From: Treponema sp.
Lineage (GTDB): Bacteria; Spirochaetota; Spirochaetia; Treponematales; Treponemataceae
Assembly: GCA_017651065.1 (NCBI GenBank)
Contig: JAGCDP010000030.1
Coordinates: 88,657 to 152,656 of the forward strand
Reading direction: 5' to 3'
DNA length: 64,000 bases
The notes under the pieces were generated by a model. It saw nothing but the letters and a program-made list of their open reading frames with translations, did not search any database and had not been told where the DNA came from. The position numbers were made by a program, and so were the translations under genes. Below, one piece after another: positions 8,641-16,578 of this stretch. How positions within the stretch are numbered: position 1 is the first letter of the stretch; the number at the start of each line of letters is the position of its first letter.

Positions 8641-8707
8641 GTCATTCCCGGGCTTGACCCGGGAATCTCATTTTAAGAGAGATTGTCGGGTCAAGCCCGA
8701 CAATGAC
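8641..8707. terminator. Dispersed palindrome family C, likely terminator
   Basis: GTCATTCCCGGGCTTGACCC is mirrored by GGGTCAAGCCCGACAATGAC, with an inner GAATCTC/GAGATT pair, followed downstream by a T-run. The inverted repeat can end transcription of pepF. The following interval up to 8863 holds nothing else I can support apart from the AGGAG before the next gene. Confidence 0.6.
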
Positions 8708-8863
8708 AAATTATAATTTTTTTCTAAAGTTCATCCACTTTTCTACCGATAATTTAATTGATATAAGTGTATTTAAAATATTTAACGTCATTGGGAGGCG
8801 GCGCGTTAGATAATTTTGGTTTTCAGGAGGAAGACCGGCACTTAAGAAGGAGAAAGAATAAAA

Positions 8864-9880
8864 ATGACAAAGTCGGAATTTAAATCTTTTATAAAGAGTG
8901 TACCTAAAGCCGAACTCCACATTCACATTGAGGCTGTTATTACCATGGCCGGCATCAAGAAGATGTACAAGAACCGCTATGGCAAGGAAATGACAAAAGA
9001 AGAACAGACCGCTCTATTCTCCTATAATGATCTTAACGGATTTATACAGGCATTTCTCAAGGTACAGGATTTGTTTGTAAGCGAAAAAGACTTTAATGTA
9101 GTATTCAAAGAACTTGAAAAATATCTGGTTCGCAACGGAATTGATTATTGTGAAGCATTCTTTGCACCAACTGCTTTCCTTAAGAAGGGATTCAGCTACA
9201 AAAAGATGGTTCAGATTTTCCACAAGCAGATTGCACGTATTAAAGAAAAAGACGGAATTACAATCAAGCTTTTGATGGACGTTTCTAGAACCTTCGGCTG
9301 CGAAAATGCAATGAAGAATTACGAATTGCTCAAAGCTTATCCATGCGAAGACATCATCGGTATTGGACTTGGTGGTGCCGAAGCTAAAGGTCCTGCAAAA
9401 GAATATGAACCTGTATTCCAGCTTGCAAAGAAAGAAGGCTGGAGAGTTGTTGCACATGCCGGTGAAGATGTTGGTCCTGAATCAATCTGGGATTCCATCA
9501 ACTGCCTTGGCGTAGAGCGCATTGGTCACGGTGTAACTGCTTATCAGGATAAAAAGCTTATCGACGAGCTTATCAAAACAAAGCTTCCTATTGAAATTTG
9601 TATTACATCAAATACATTCACAAAGAAAGTTGTTAAGATGGCACGTTACCACCCTGTACGCAAATATTTTGATCAGGGAATTATGGTTTGTATCAACACA
9701 GACGATCCTGTTTTCTTTAAGACAACAATGCTCGACGAACTTTGGATTTGTGTAAAGAGCCTTAAGTTCACAATGGATGAAATCAAGCAGCTCATCAAGA
9801 ACAGCTACATTTCTTCATTCATGAGCGACAGTGAAAAGAAGGCCGCCCTCGCCGCTGTTGATAAGGCCTGGAAGATTTGA
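8864..9880 (+). CDS. Adenosine/adenine deaminase family protein
   Basis: Zinc hydrolase of the adenosine deaminase family that turns adenosine (or adenine) into inosine (or hypoxanthine) in purine salvage. Motifs: HIHIEA at residues 19-24 (two zinc ligands), HAGEDVG near 198 (His and catalytic Glu), ERIGHG (His) and INTDDPVFF (two Asp). In most members the first motif is HxHLEG; here the glycine that contacts substrate is Ala. Length (338) is normal. I cannot tell adenosine from adenine deaminase. AGGAG lies about 10-12 nt before ATG. The stop overlaps the start of the next gene. Confidence 0.85.
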   Translation: MTKSEFKSFIKSVPKAELHIHIEAVITMAGIKKMYKNRYGKEMTKEEQTALFSYNDLNGFIQAFLKVQDLFVSEKDFNVVFKELEKYLVRNGIDYCEAFFAPTAFLKKGFSYKKMVQIFHKQIARIKEKDGITIKLLMDVSRTFGCENAMKNYELLKAYPCEDIIGIGLGGAEAKGPAKEYEPVFQLAKKEGWRVVAHAGEDVGPESIWDSINCLGVERIGHGVTAYQDKKLIDELIKTKLPIEICITSNTFTKKVVKMARYHPVRKYFDQGIMVCINTDDPVFFKTTMLDELWICVKSLKFTMDEIKQLIKNSYISSFMSDSEKKAALAAVDKAWKI

Positions 9881-10659
9881 CAAACCTAGAAAATTATTAC
9901 AATAAATTCCACGAAGAAAACCGTCTCAAGACTCGTCATGGGACGGTTGAATTTTTAACCACGATGCATTACATCGAAGAAGCCCTTCTACAAGCTCAGG
10001 GACCCCAACCGGTGATGATTGCCGACATAGGTGCAGGCACAGGCCGCTACAGCGTAGAGTTATGCCACCGCGGTTATGATGTTACTGCCGTGGAACTTGT
10101 CCCACACAACCTTGAGATTCTCCGCAGCAAACACGAAAACATAAAAACCTGGGCCGGTGATGCACGCAACCTTCATTTTTTAGAAGACGAAACTTTTGAC
10201 ATTACCCTACTCTTTGGTCCGTTATATCATTTACACGGTGATGAAGAAAAACTAAAAGCTCTGGCCGAAGCAAAACGAATCACAAAAAAAAGCGGATACA
10301 TTCTTGTTGCTTATGTAATGAATGATTACAGCGTGCTTCAGTATTGCTTTAAGGAACATCACTGGAAAGAAGTTTCAGACAAGGACGGACTTACCCCAGA
10401 CTTCCACACAGTGTGCGATGAAAATGAATTATATGATTATGTGCGTTTAGAAGATATCGACCGCTTGAATAAAGCAGCAGGCCTAGAGCGTGTAAAAATA
10501 ATTTCCGCCGACGGAGCTGCCGACTACATGCGTCGTGAATTAAATGAAATGTCAGAAGAAGAGTTCCAGGCATTCTGCAAGTACCAGCTGGCAATTGCAG
10601 AACGTCCTGAGCTTGTTGGAGCCGGCAGTCACACGGTAGATATTCTTAAGAACAATTAA
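9877..10659 (+). CDS. Class I SAM-dependent methyltransferase
   Basis: 260 residues. Motif I is IADIGAGTGRYSVEL (about residues 48-62); an acidic residue after the second strand (VTAVELVP), motif with AGDARNL, and FDITLLFGPLYHL follow, which is a standard Rossmann methyltransferase with a small-molecule-type fold. Substrate unknown. It starts with TTG at 9877, overlapping the deaminase stop as TTGA, so it is translationally coupled to it. It meets the next gene end to end. Confidence 0.85.
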   Translation: MTNLENYYNKFHEENRLKTRHGTVEFLTTMHYIEEALLQAQGPQPVMIADIGAGTGRYSVELCHRGYDVTAVELVPHNLEILRSKHENIKTWAGDARNLHFLEDETFDITLLFGPLYHLHGDEEKLKALAEAKRITKKSGYILVAYVMNDYSVLQYCFKEHHWKEVSDKDGLTPDFHTVCDENELYDYVRLEDIDRLNKAAGLERVKIISADGAADYMRRELNEMSEEEFQAFCKYQLAIAERPELVGAGSHTVDILKNN

Positions 10660-11496
10660 TTACAGCATATCTTCAAAGAAGCTTATGCTTATATTCTTAT
10701 CAATCTTCTTTAACTGCTTATATTTTTCTAATTCAAATTTAATTCCCTCTTCCTGGGCATTTGTATATTCCCCGGAATTCAGCTGCTTTTCAAGATTTCC
10801 ACAGATATAAGCCAGCATAAACATCGAACCATATTCTGTATCCGAAACCTCTTCAGGCCAGCATTCAGAATTAATTGAAATTTTTATAATATCACTCAAA
10901 ACAGCATATTCAATTATATCGGAATATTTTTGCAGACTTTCTTTTGTAAAATCTTTTTCTTTTTTGAATTTCTTAATCAGTTTTAATAGTTCTGTTTTTT
11001 CAGCTTTGGTAATTTCGGAAGGCCAGATTTCATCTAGTAGGGCAGAAACTTCCATGCTGTTATTACCAGATTTCTCTAAAACATCCATCCATTCCTTTGG
11101 GAAAGTTAATTGCTGTCCAGGATTCTCCAAATTCGAAATTGCACAAACAACTGGTCCACCTTGAACAGAACATGGAGTTATTGTAAGCAATTTGTTTTTA
11201 AGCTGTTCCAGTTGTTTTTCATCGGCGTTTGCAAGACTATACCATACAGCCGATTTCTTTACAGGACGGAATGCAAAGAAAATAAATCCTTCTCCAAGAA
11301 CATTTTCTTTATTAAAATCTGAAACTATTGCCTGTGCCTCTCCTATGTAAGAAGATAACGCATCAACATCAGGGCATCGTTCATTCAAAACTTCATTTGT
11401 CTGAAATAATAAAATTTTTCCAAAATCTTTTGTTTGGGCAAAAGTTCCAGAAATACATAAAAAAATCAATGTAATAAATAGTAGTTTTCGTTTCAT
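10660..11496 (-). CDS. Secreted protein of unknown function
   Basis: 278 residues. A clear signal peptide (MKRKLLFITLIFLCISGTFA, cleavage after FA) precedes a soluble, Lys/Glu-rich and mostly helical body. Not recognised. Third gene after mnmG and the 144-residue membrane protein, 13 nt after the latter. The stop directly abuts the convergent methyltransferase stop, with no room for a separate terminator. Confidence 0.7.
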   Translation of the reverse strand: MKRKLLFITLIFLCISGTFAQTKDFGKILLFQTNEVLNERCPDVDALSSYIGEAQAIVSDFNKENVLGEGFIFFAFRPVKKSAVWYSLANADEKQLEQLKNKLLTITPCSVQGGPVVCAISNLENPGQQLTFPKEWMDVLEKSGNNSMEVSALLDEIWPSEITKAEKTELLKLIKKFKKEKDFTKESLQKYSDIIEYAVLSDIIKISINSECWPEEVSDTEYGSMFMLAYICGNLEKQLNSGEYTNAQEEGIKFELEKYKQLKKIDKNISISFFEDML

Positions 11497-11509
11497 TTTT
11501 TCCTCCGGA

Positions 11510-11944
11510 TTATTTACTATAAAACTTAATTATTTTATCCATGAACGGGTCATCGCGGCCGGTTACGTAATCTTTGTAGTGACGGTAGCATGAAAGGTTT
11601 GAAAAGAAAAAGAAAACGCCGGCTGGGGCAAAAAACAGGCCAACAATAAAAACGCCTATTGCAACAAGGTTCATTGTAGAGCCGGCCCCTCGACCAAGAA
11701 TTATTTTTGCAGCAACAAGAAGCGCAAGCCCAATAACAATTTTCATGATACTTGCAAGCATGTTGTCCTTAAAATATTTGCGGGTCATGTATGCAAGGAA
11801 AGCTCCGTCATCTTCCAGGTTAACACCTTCAAACGCAGCAGGGTTCTTTGCCTTAAGCTTTTCCTGGTGCTCCACAAATTCCACAAAATATTTATTATTG
11901 CGCGAATGCTCCACGCATGTTCCAATTTTTGCTGAATCTTCCAT
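11510..11944 (-). CDS. Small two-helix membrane protein, unknown
   Basis: 144 residues: a hydrophilic N-terminal 65, two adjacent membrane helices (about 66-85 and 92-112) and a short cytoplasmic tail. No family recognised. ATG 11944 follows AGAGG and lies 2 nt after the mnmG stop, so it belongs to the mnmG transcript. Confidence 0.65.
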   Translation of the reverse strand: MEDSAKIGTCVEHSRNNKYFVEFVEHQEKLKAKNPAAFEGVNLEDDGAFLAYMTRKYFKDNMLASIMKIVIGLALLVAAKIILGRGAGSTMNLVAIGVFIVGLFFAPAGVFFFFSNLSCYRHYKDYVTGRDDPFMDKIIKFYSK

Positions 11945-11946
11945 TA

Positions 11947-14037
11947 CTACCTCTTTAAATATACCATCAAAAGCATAATATCGCTATTCCTTATTCCGCT
12001 GATTCTGTTGGCCTGACCAAGTGTCATTGGGCGGATCTGTTCAAGCTTTGTTCGCGACTCTGCAGAAAGCGACGGTATTGAACCATAGTCAAAGTTTTCA
12101 GGAATGCGGGTATTTTCCATTTTGTGAAGTTTTTCTACACGCTTGTCCTGCTTTTCTATATAGTACTTATATTTTACTTCTATGATGGCTGCTTCCCATT
12201 CCTTTTCAGGGTAGCCCGGATTTTCCATGTTTGGCTTTTTGAGGAGCAGGGCTTCTATTTCTTCAAGGCGGGCGTATTTTTCATTTACTGCATCATACTG
12301 AGCCTGAGTTTTTAAACCGCATTCAAAGGCATATTTTGCAAGGCGACGGTCTGCTGTATCATGACGGAGCTTAAGGCGATATTCAGCACGGGCAGTGAAC
12401 ATGCGGTAAGGCTCTTTTGTTCCAAGTGTAACAAGGTCATCAATCAAAACTCCGATGTATGCTTCGTCACGGCCAAGAATTACAGGCTTGTATTCCGGGA
12501 TTGTGTGATAGTGGTCGTAGCCCGCGGCCTTCTGAATGCCGCTCATATATTCTGCAAGTTCTTTTGTTTCGCGTTCGCTGATTGTTGAGAAGGCGCAGAG
12601 TTCTTCGTTACTCATGGCGGCCTTTGGACGGAAGGCACCCGGCTCCATGCTTGCGGCAGTTCCGTTCATTGTAGAAGGAATAGCAGCCATTGGGCCACAA
12701 GTTGATATATGTGCACGGGCATAAAGACCTGCATTGATTCCTGCAATAATTCCCTGTCCAGCTGCTTCTTCGTAGCCTGAAGTTCCGTTTATCTGGCCTG
12801 CATCAAAAAGCCCTGCAACTCGCTTTGTTTCAAGAGAAGCAAAAAGCTGTGTCGGTTCAACAAAATCATATTCAACAGCATAACCCGGGCGCGACTGAAC
12901 TGCATTTTCAAAACCGTGCATTGTTCGCATAAAGGCATCCTGTACGCATTCAGGCAGAGAAGAAGAAAGTCCGTTCAAATAGATTTCTTCTGTTTCAAGA
13001 CCTTCCGGCTCAACAAAAATCTGATGGCGGTCGCGTTCCTTAAAGCGCATAACCTTGTCTTCGATAGACGGGCAATAGCGCGGGCCAATACCACTGATTT
13101 TTCCTGAATAAAGCGGAGAGCGACCAATGTTGTCGCGGATAATTTTATGAGTTTCTTCGTTTGTATAAACAATGTGGCAAGGCACCATAGGGCGCTCAAC
13201 CTTTTCATCTTCAAAGCTGAACGGGATTATTTCTTCGTCGCCTGGCTGAAGGTCGAGCTTTGAAAAATCTACAGTGCTGCGAAGGATACGTGGCGGAGTT
13301 CCTGTTTTGAGGCGGCCTGTGGTGAAACCCAGACGATGAAGACTTGCTGTAAGTCCATAGGCTGCAGGTTCCCCTACTCGACCACATGGAGCGTCGTATT
13401 CACCGATAAAAATGCGGCCACCAAGGAAGGTTCCTGTTGTAAGAACAACTGAGCGTACAGGAATAATTCTTCCGCGCTCTGTTACAATTCCGATTATTTT
13501 CTGACGCATTCCGCTGCGGGCTGCTTCGGTTGCGTAATCTTCTGCTTCTATATTACTGCCGTTGTAGCCGCGCTTTTCGCCGGGAATAGAGCCCTGCTTT
13601 GCGGCACTGTCCGAATCCGGAGGCAGCGGAGTTTCAGAAGCAACTGTAAGCACGTCGATTACAGTGTCCATAAGTGTATAAAGATTTGGTGTGCTTTCAC
13701 ATGTTTTACGAGCAAGCATAGAATAAGCAATTTTATCTGCCTGAGAGCGTGGAGCCTGAACAGCAGGTCCGCGGCGACGGTTCAAAAGTCTATACTGAAT
13801 CATTGTGCGGTCGATAAGCTTAGCCATTTCGCCGCCAAGCGCATCTATTTCGCGGACAATATTTCCTTTTGCAATACCACCAATAGAAGGGTTACAGCTC
13901 ATGCGGCCGATTGCATCAGGAGTTTGAGTAATAAGAACTGTCTTTAGTCCCATGCGGGCACTTGCGAGTGCAGCTTCAATGCCGGCATGACCAGCACCAA
14001 CCACCGCAACATCGTAATAATCATAAAAACCAGGCAT
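11947..14037 (-). CDS. mnmG: tRNA uridine 5-carboxymethylaminomethyl modification enzyme MnmG (GidA)
   Basis: FAD enzyme that with MnmE (not in this window) modifies wobble U34 of several tRNAs. Dinucleotide-binding motif VVGAGHAGIEAALA at residues 12-25, then MSCNPSIGGIAKG and GRVGEPAAYGLTASL, and C-terminal YRMFTARAEYRLKLRHDTAD. At 696 residues it is about 60 longer than usual. Much of the excess is an Asp/Ser/Pro/Glu-rich insert at about 131-178, between two strands of the FAD domain. ATG 14037 follows AAAAGGA. A 17-bp perfect inverted repeat lies in the upstream region. Confidence 0.95.
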   Translation of the reverse strand: MPGFYDYYDVAVVGAGHAGIEAALASARMGLKTVLITQTPDAIGRMSCNPSIGGIAKGNIVREIDALGGEMAKLIDRTMIQYRLLNRRRGPAVQAPRSQADKIAYSMLARKTCESTPNLYTLMDTVIDVLTVASETPLPPDSDSAAKQGSIPGEKRGYNGSNIEAEDYATEAARSGMRQKIIGIVTERGRIIPVRSVVLTTGTFLGGRIFIGEYDAPCGRVGEPAAYGLTASLHRLGFTTGRLKTGTPPRILRSTVDFSKLDLQPGDEEIIPFSFEDEKVERPMVPCHIVYTNEETHKIIRDNIGRSPLYSGKISGIGPRYCPSIEDKVMRFKERDRHQIFVEPEGLETEEIYLNGLSSSLPECVQDAFMRTMHGFENAVQSRPGYAVEYDFVEPTQLFASLETKRVAGLFDAGQINGTSGYEEAAGQGIIAGINAGLYARAHISTCGPMAAIPSTMNGTAASMEPGAFRPKAAMSNEELCAFSTISERETKELAEYMSGIQKAAGYDHYHTIPEYKPVILGRDEAYIGVLIDDLVTLGTKEPYRMFTARAEYRLKLRHDTADRRLAKYAFECGLKTQAQYDAVNEKYARLEEIEALLLKKPNMENPGYPEKEWEAAIIEVKYKYYIEKQDKRVEKLHKMENTRIPENFDYGSIPSLSAESRTKLEQIRPMTLGQANRISGIRNSDIMLLMVYLKR

Positions 14038-14051
14038 AATGTATCCTTTTA

Positions 14052-14117
14052 GATTTTTGGATTATAAAAATTCGTTCATATTGAAAAGTTCTGCATATTA
14101 TTTATAATCCAAAAATC
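14052..14117 (-). promoter_or_regulatory. 17-bp perfect inverted repeat upstream of mnmG
   Basis: GATTTTTGGATTATAAA at 14052-14068 and its exact complement at 14101-14117, 32 nt apart. One arm carries a TATAAT on the minus strand (14061-14066) placed to start an mRNA into mnmG. It could be a regulator binding site over the promoter or a cruciform/RNA hairpin. Confidence 0.55.
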
Positions 14118-14174
14118 AAATATTCCTTTATATATACTTTTTATAATTCTTCCTTAACACCAGAAACAAGATAC

Positions 14175-14201
14175 GTCATTGCGAGCGAAGCGTGGCAATC
14201 C
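14175..14201. repeat. Dispersed palindrome, family A
   Basis: GTCATTGCGAGCGAAGCGTG followed by GCAATCC, the inverse of the 30902 copy, 17 nt past the gph stop codon. Confidence 0.7.
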
Positions 14202-14218
14202 ATGTATAAGGAAGCATT

Positions 14219-14887
14219 CTAATTCCGTAACAATTTATCTAATAATTCTTCCGTATTATCTACAACAATCGTTGCGCCATGTTCAAGAAGGAAGTCTCTT
14301 CCTCTAAAGCCCCAATCTACACCTATAAAATCGAGGCCGGAATCAAGACCTGTCTTCAAATCCACATCGGAGTCGCCGATAAAGCAGGCAACACCAGACT
14401 TGCAGGCCTCCTCTTTGGAAAGTCCCAGCTCCTTTAAGATTTCATACAATCCTGTTGGATCCGGCTTTGGCGGGATCCCAGGTCTGCTTCCGCTAATGCA
14501 GTCAAAGGCATCAGGAAAATACATTGCGCACAAATCTTCTGCGGCAGACTGAACCTTATTTGTATTAACGGCAACCTTTACACCGGCAGCGCGCAGCTTT
14601 TTAATGCATTCCACAACACCCTTATATGGAGCTGTTTTAATGGCACAGTGGTCTTCGTAGTATTCGATATATTCTTTCAAAATTTGCTGGAACAAATCTT
14701 CGCTGACATCAGCCGGCAAAAATCGCTTTACGAGCTTTGGGATTCCGTTGCCTACCATGTATTTTACTTGGTCAACAGTGTGCTCAGGAAAGCCGTAGCG
14801 TTTACAAATTACATTTGCGCTGTCAGCCAGGTCGTCGATTGTATTCAGGATTGTTCCATCCATGTCAAAAATTGCAAGCTTATACAT
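14219..14887 (-). CDS. gph: HAD hydrolase, phosphoglycolate phosphatase-like
   Basis: 222 residues. HAD motif I is FDMDGTILNT (residues 8-17, catalytic Asp pair), motif II near VAVNTNK, motif III as the KPDP lysine, motif IV as FIGDSDVDLKTGLDSGLD. A cap domain between motifs I and II fits the phosphoglycolate phosphatase subgroup. It clears 2-phosphoglycolate or related sugar phosphates; the exact substrate is not certain. Its start overlaps the argC end by 8 nt, so the two are cotranscribed. Confidence 0.8.
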   Translation of the reverse strand: MYKLAIFDMDGTILNTIDDLADSANVICKRYGFPEHTVDQVKYMVGNGIPKLVKRFLPADVSEDLFQQILKEYIEYYEDHCAIKTAPYKGVVECIKKLRAAGVKVAVNTNKVQSAAEDLCAMYFPDAFDCISGSRPGIPPKPDPTGLYEILKELGLSKEEACKSGVACFIGDSDVDLKTGLDSGLDFIGVDWGFRGRDFLLEHGATIVVDNTEELLDKLLRN

Positions 14888-15830
14888 CGAGCCCTATTGC
14901 CTCATCAATTCCCATCATAATATTCATACACTGAACGGCAGCACCGGAAGCTCCTTTTCCAAGATTATCAAAACGGGTAGTTACCATGATGCGGTCATCG
15001 TTACCGTAAACAAAAAGCTGCATGTTGTTTGTACCGGCTAAAGTGTCGGCAGGAATAAACTGTTCTGGAAGAACACCCTCACCCATAAGAGGAGCAACCT
15101 GAACAAAATGTGCACCCTTGTAGTGTTCTGCAAACATCTCTTGAACTTCCTGTGCAGTCACATTCTTTTTGAGCATGCGTGTGTGCAAGCCTACAGTAAC
15201 AGTCATACCTGCAAAATAATCACAAACATAAGGATTAAAAACAGGTTCAAAATCAAGCCCGCTGATTTTCTTAATTTCTGGAAGATGCTTGTGAGCCTGA
15301 GTAAGTGCATACAAGCGTGGAGAATCATAACCCTGTGGGCGGTCCTCACCTTCATAAACAGCAATTGCCTTTTTGCCTGCACCAGAATATCCGCTGACTG
15401 CATGAATTACAACAGGATAATCAGCACCCATAATTCCAGACTTTACAAGCGGATACAAAATTGCAATGGAACCGCTTGCATAACAGCCGGGAACTGCAAC
15501 GCGCTTAGAAGAAATAATCTTTTCACGGAAAGCTTTATCAAGCTCCGGAAAGCCGTAAGCCCAGTCGGGGTTAGTTCTGTGAGCAGTAGAAGCATCAATT
15601 ATCTTAATTTCAGGGTTTGTAACAAGCTGAGCCGATTCAATAGCCGCCGCATCGGGCAAACACAAAAAAACATAATCAGCCTGATTCATAAGACGCGCCT
15701 TTTCTACAGGATCCTTTCTCTTATCCTCATCAATCTGCATAATCTCAAGGTCTGCGCGCCCTTCAAAACGCTCAAAAATCTTAAGGCCAGTCGTGCCTTC
15801 TTTGCCATCTATAAAAATCTTATATTTCAT
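14880..15830 (-). CDS. argC: N-acetyl-gamma-glutamyl-phosphate reductase, type 2
   Basis: NADPH enzyme of arginine/ornithine synthesis that reduces N-acetylglutamyl phosphate to the semialdehyde. It is the short type 2 form: N-terminal KYKIFIDGKEGTTGLKI, active-site Cys in VAVPGCYASGSIAIL, and HAVSGYSGAGKKAI. The longer frame opens at 15866, but the promoter -10 covers 15838-15843, so only ATG 15830 can be used by that transcript. With that start there is no leader and no ribosome-binding site. No other arginine genes are visible; gph is downstream. Confidence 0.9.
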   Translation of the reverse strand: MKYKIFIDGKEGTTGLKIFERFEGRADLEIMQIDEDKRKDPVEKARLMNQADYVFLCLPDAAAIESAQLVTNPEIKIIDASTAHRTNPDWAYGFPELDKAFREKIISSKRVAVPGCYASGSIAILYPLVKSGIMGADYPVVIHAVSGYSGAGKKAIAVYEGEDRPQGYDSPRLYALTQAHKHLPEIKKISGLDFEPVFNPYVCDYFAGMTVTVGLHTRMLKKNVTAQEVQEMFAEHYKGAHFVQVAPLMGEGVLPEQFIPADTLAGTNNMQLFVYGNDDRIMVTTRFDNLGKGASGAAVQCMNIMMGIDEAIGLDV

Positions 15831-15837
15831 AGATGGC

Positions 15838-15866
15838 ATTATAGTGAATTTCCCAAGGAATTGCAA
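15838..15866 (-). promoter_or_regulatory. argC promoter predicting a leaderless mRNA
   Basis: Minus-strand TTGCAA (15861-15866), 17-nt spacer, consensus TATAAT (15838-15843), then 7 nt to ATG 15830. Transcription should begin at or within a base of the start codon. Confidence 0.7.
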
Positions 15867-15903
15867 AGAAGTACAGAATTTTCAAATTATTTTGCGGAAT
15901 TTT

Positions 15904-16092
15904 TGTAAGAAGTCCACTTTTTTTTCAATACTATATATAGATATTTCAAGTTAGTAGACCTAAAAAATGCTTTCGCATTTTTCTTAACGGTCTGCTATTG
16001 AACACCGGCCGCCAGCGGCCTTACACATGTAAGAAGTCCACTTTTTTTTCAATACTATATATAGATATTTCAAGTTAGTAGACCTAAAAAAT
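15904..16092. repeat. 65-bp perfect direct repeat flanking a GC-rich element
   Basis: The same 65 bases (starting TGTAAGAAGTCCAC, with an AT-rich centre and the end GTAGACCTAAAAAAT) occur at 15904-15968 and 16028-16092. Each repeat has weakly complementary ends (GTCCACTT / AAGTTAGTAGAC) that recall the arms of the 63-bp array downstream. The 59 bp between them is a family D element. Confidence 0.85.
15966..16024. repeat. Dispersed GC-rich element, family D (copy 2, inverted)
   Basis: Reverse-complement match to 2521-2592: GGCCGCTGGCGGCCGGTG, CGTTAA, then a hairpin AAAAATGC-gaaa-GCATTTTT. It lies exactly between the two 65-bp direct repeats. Confidence 0.6.
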
Positions 16093-16112
16093 CAATTACA
16101 CAGGCGAAAGTT

Positions 16113-16560
16113 CTTACTTAACAACTGCATTACAGCATTTAGTGGGAACAAATCAACACCGGAGGAAATAAAAACACCCACTTAACTACATAAATACAGT
16201 TTTGATGGGAAAATCTATTTAAAGGAGGACTGGAAAAGACCTACTCAACAGCAGGAAATAGAAATTAGTGGGAACACTAAGATTCAGGAGGAGCAAAAAA
16301 GCCCCACTTAACAACAGAATACTCCGTTAAGTGGGAAACAAGGAATTTCACAAGAGGAAAGTTTACCTACTTAACTACAAAAAACTACGTATGGTGGGTA
16401 ACGCAAATTGTTATGGGAAAAAAAATATCCCACTTAACAACAGGATATCCTGTTAAGTGGGTGCTAAAGACTCTCACAAGGAGAAAGCTTTCCTACTTAT
16501 CTACAAAACACAACGTTAAGTGGGAACCGCGACAAAATCACTTTAGATGGGAGATTCTCA
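16113..16560 (+). repeat. Tandem array of seven 63-bp palindromic units
   Basis: The left arms (CCCACTTAAC or CCTACTTAAC) begin at 16113, 16177, 16240, 16303, 16366, 16429 and 16492: every 63 bp except the first step of 64. Each is followed after 12-15 nt by a right arm of the type GTTAAGTGGG. Units 4 and 6 pair perfectly over 10 bp (16303-16312 with 16326-16335; 16429-16438 with 16452-16461). The unit spacer often contains GGAGG or GAGGA. A shortened eighth unit runs into the nuclease ribosome-binding site. On the plus strand the period is 21 codons: units 4-7 are open, units 2-3 carry stops and unit 1 is shifted by a base. Confidence 0.85.
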
Positions 16561-16568
16561 TTTTATAA
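16413..16568 (+). CDS. Possible small repeat protein encoded by the 63-bp array
   Basis: In the frame starting 16281 the array is open to TAA 16566-16568 and encodes 21-residue repeats with the core Y/H-L-T-T-x-x-x-V-K-W-E (HLTTEYSVKWE, YLTTKNYVWWV, HLTTGYPVKWV, YLSTKHNVKWE). The only ATG in frame is at 16413, giving 51 residues; no clear ribosome-binding site precedes it. The stop lies inside the TAAGGAG of the nuclease gene, as in coupled genes. Against coding: upstream units have lost the frame. It may be the remnant of a longer repeat protein. Confidence 0.3.
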   Translation: MGKKISHLTTGYPVKWVLKTLTRRKLSYLSTKHNVKWEPRQNHFRWEILIL

Positions 16569-16578
16569 GGAGACAAAT

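Noticed and set aside
14648..15908. Plus-strand ORFs across argC and gph
   Set aside because: Antisense shadows of two well-supported genes.
16113..16560. CRISPR array
   Set aside because: The units are 63 bp with imperfect palindromes throughout and no alternation of constant repeat and unique spacer; no cas gene nearby.
16113..16560. Integron attC or transposon ends
   Set aside because: No integrase or transposase, no R' / R'' core sites, and the spacing is too regular.
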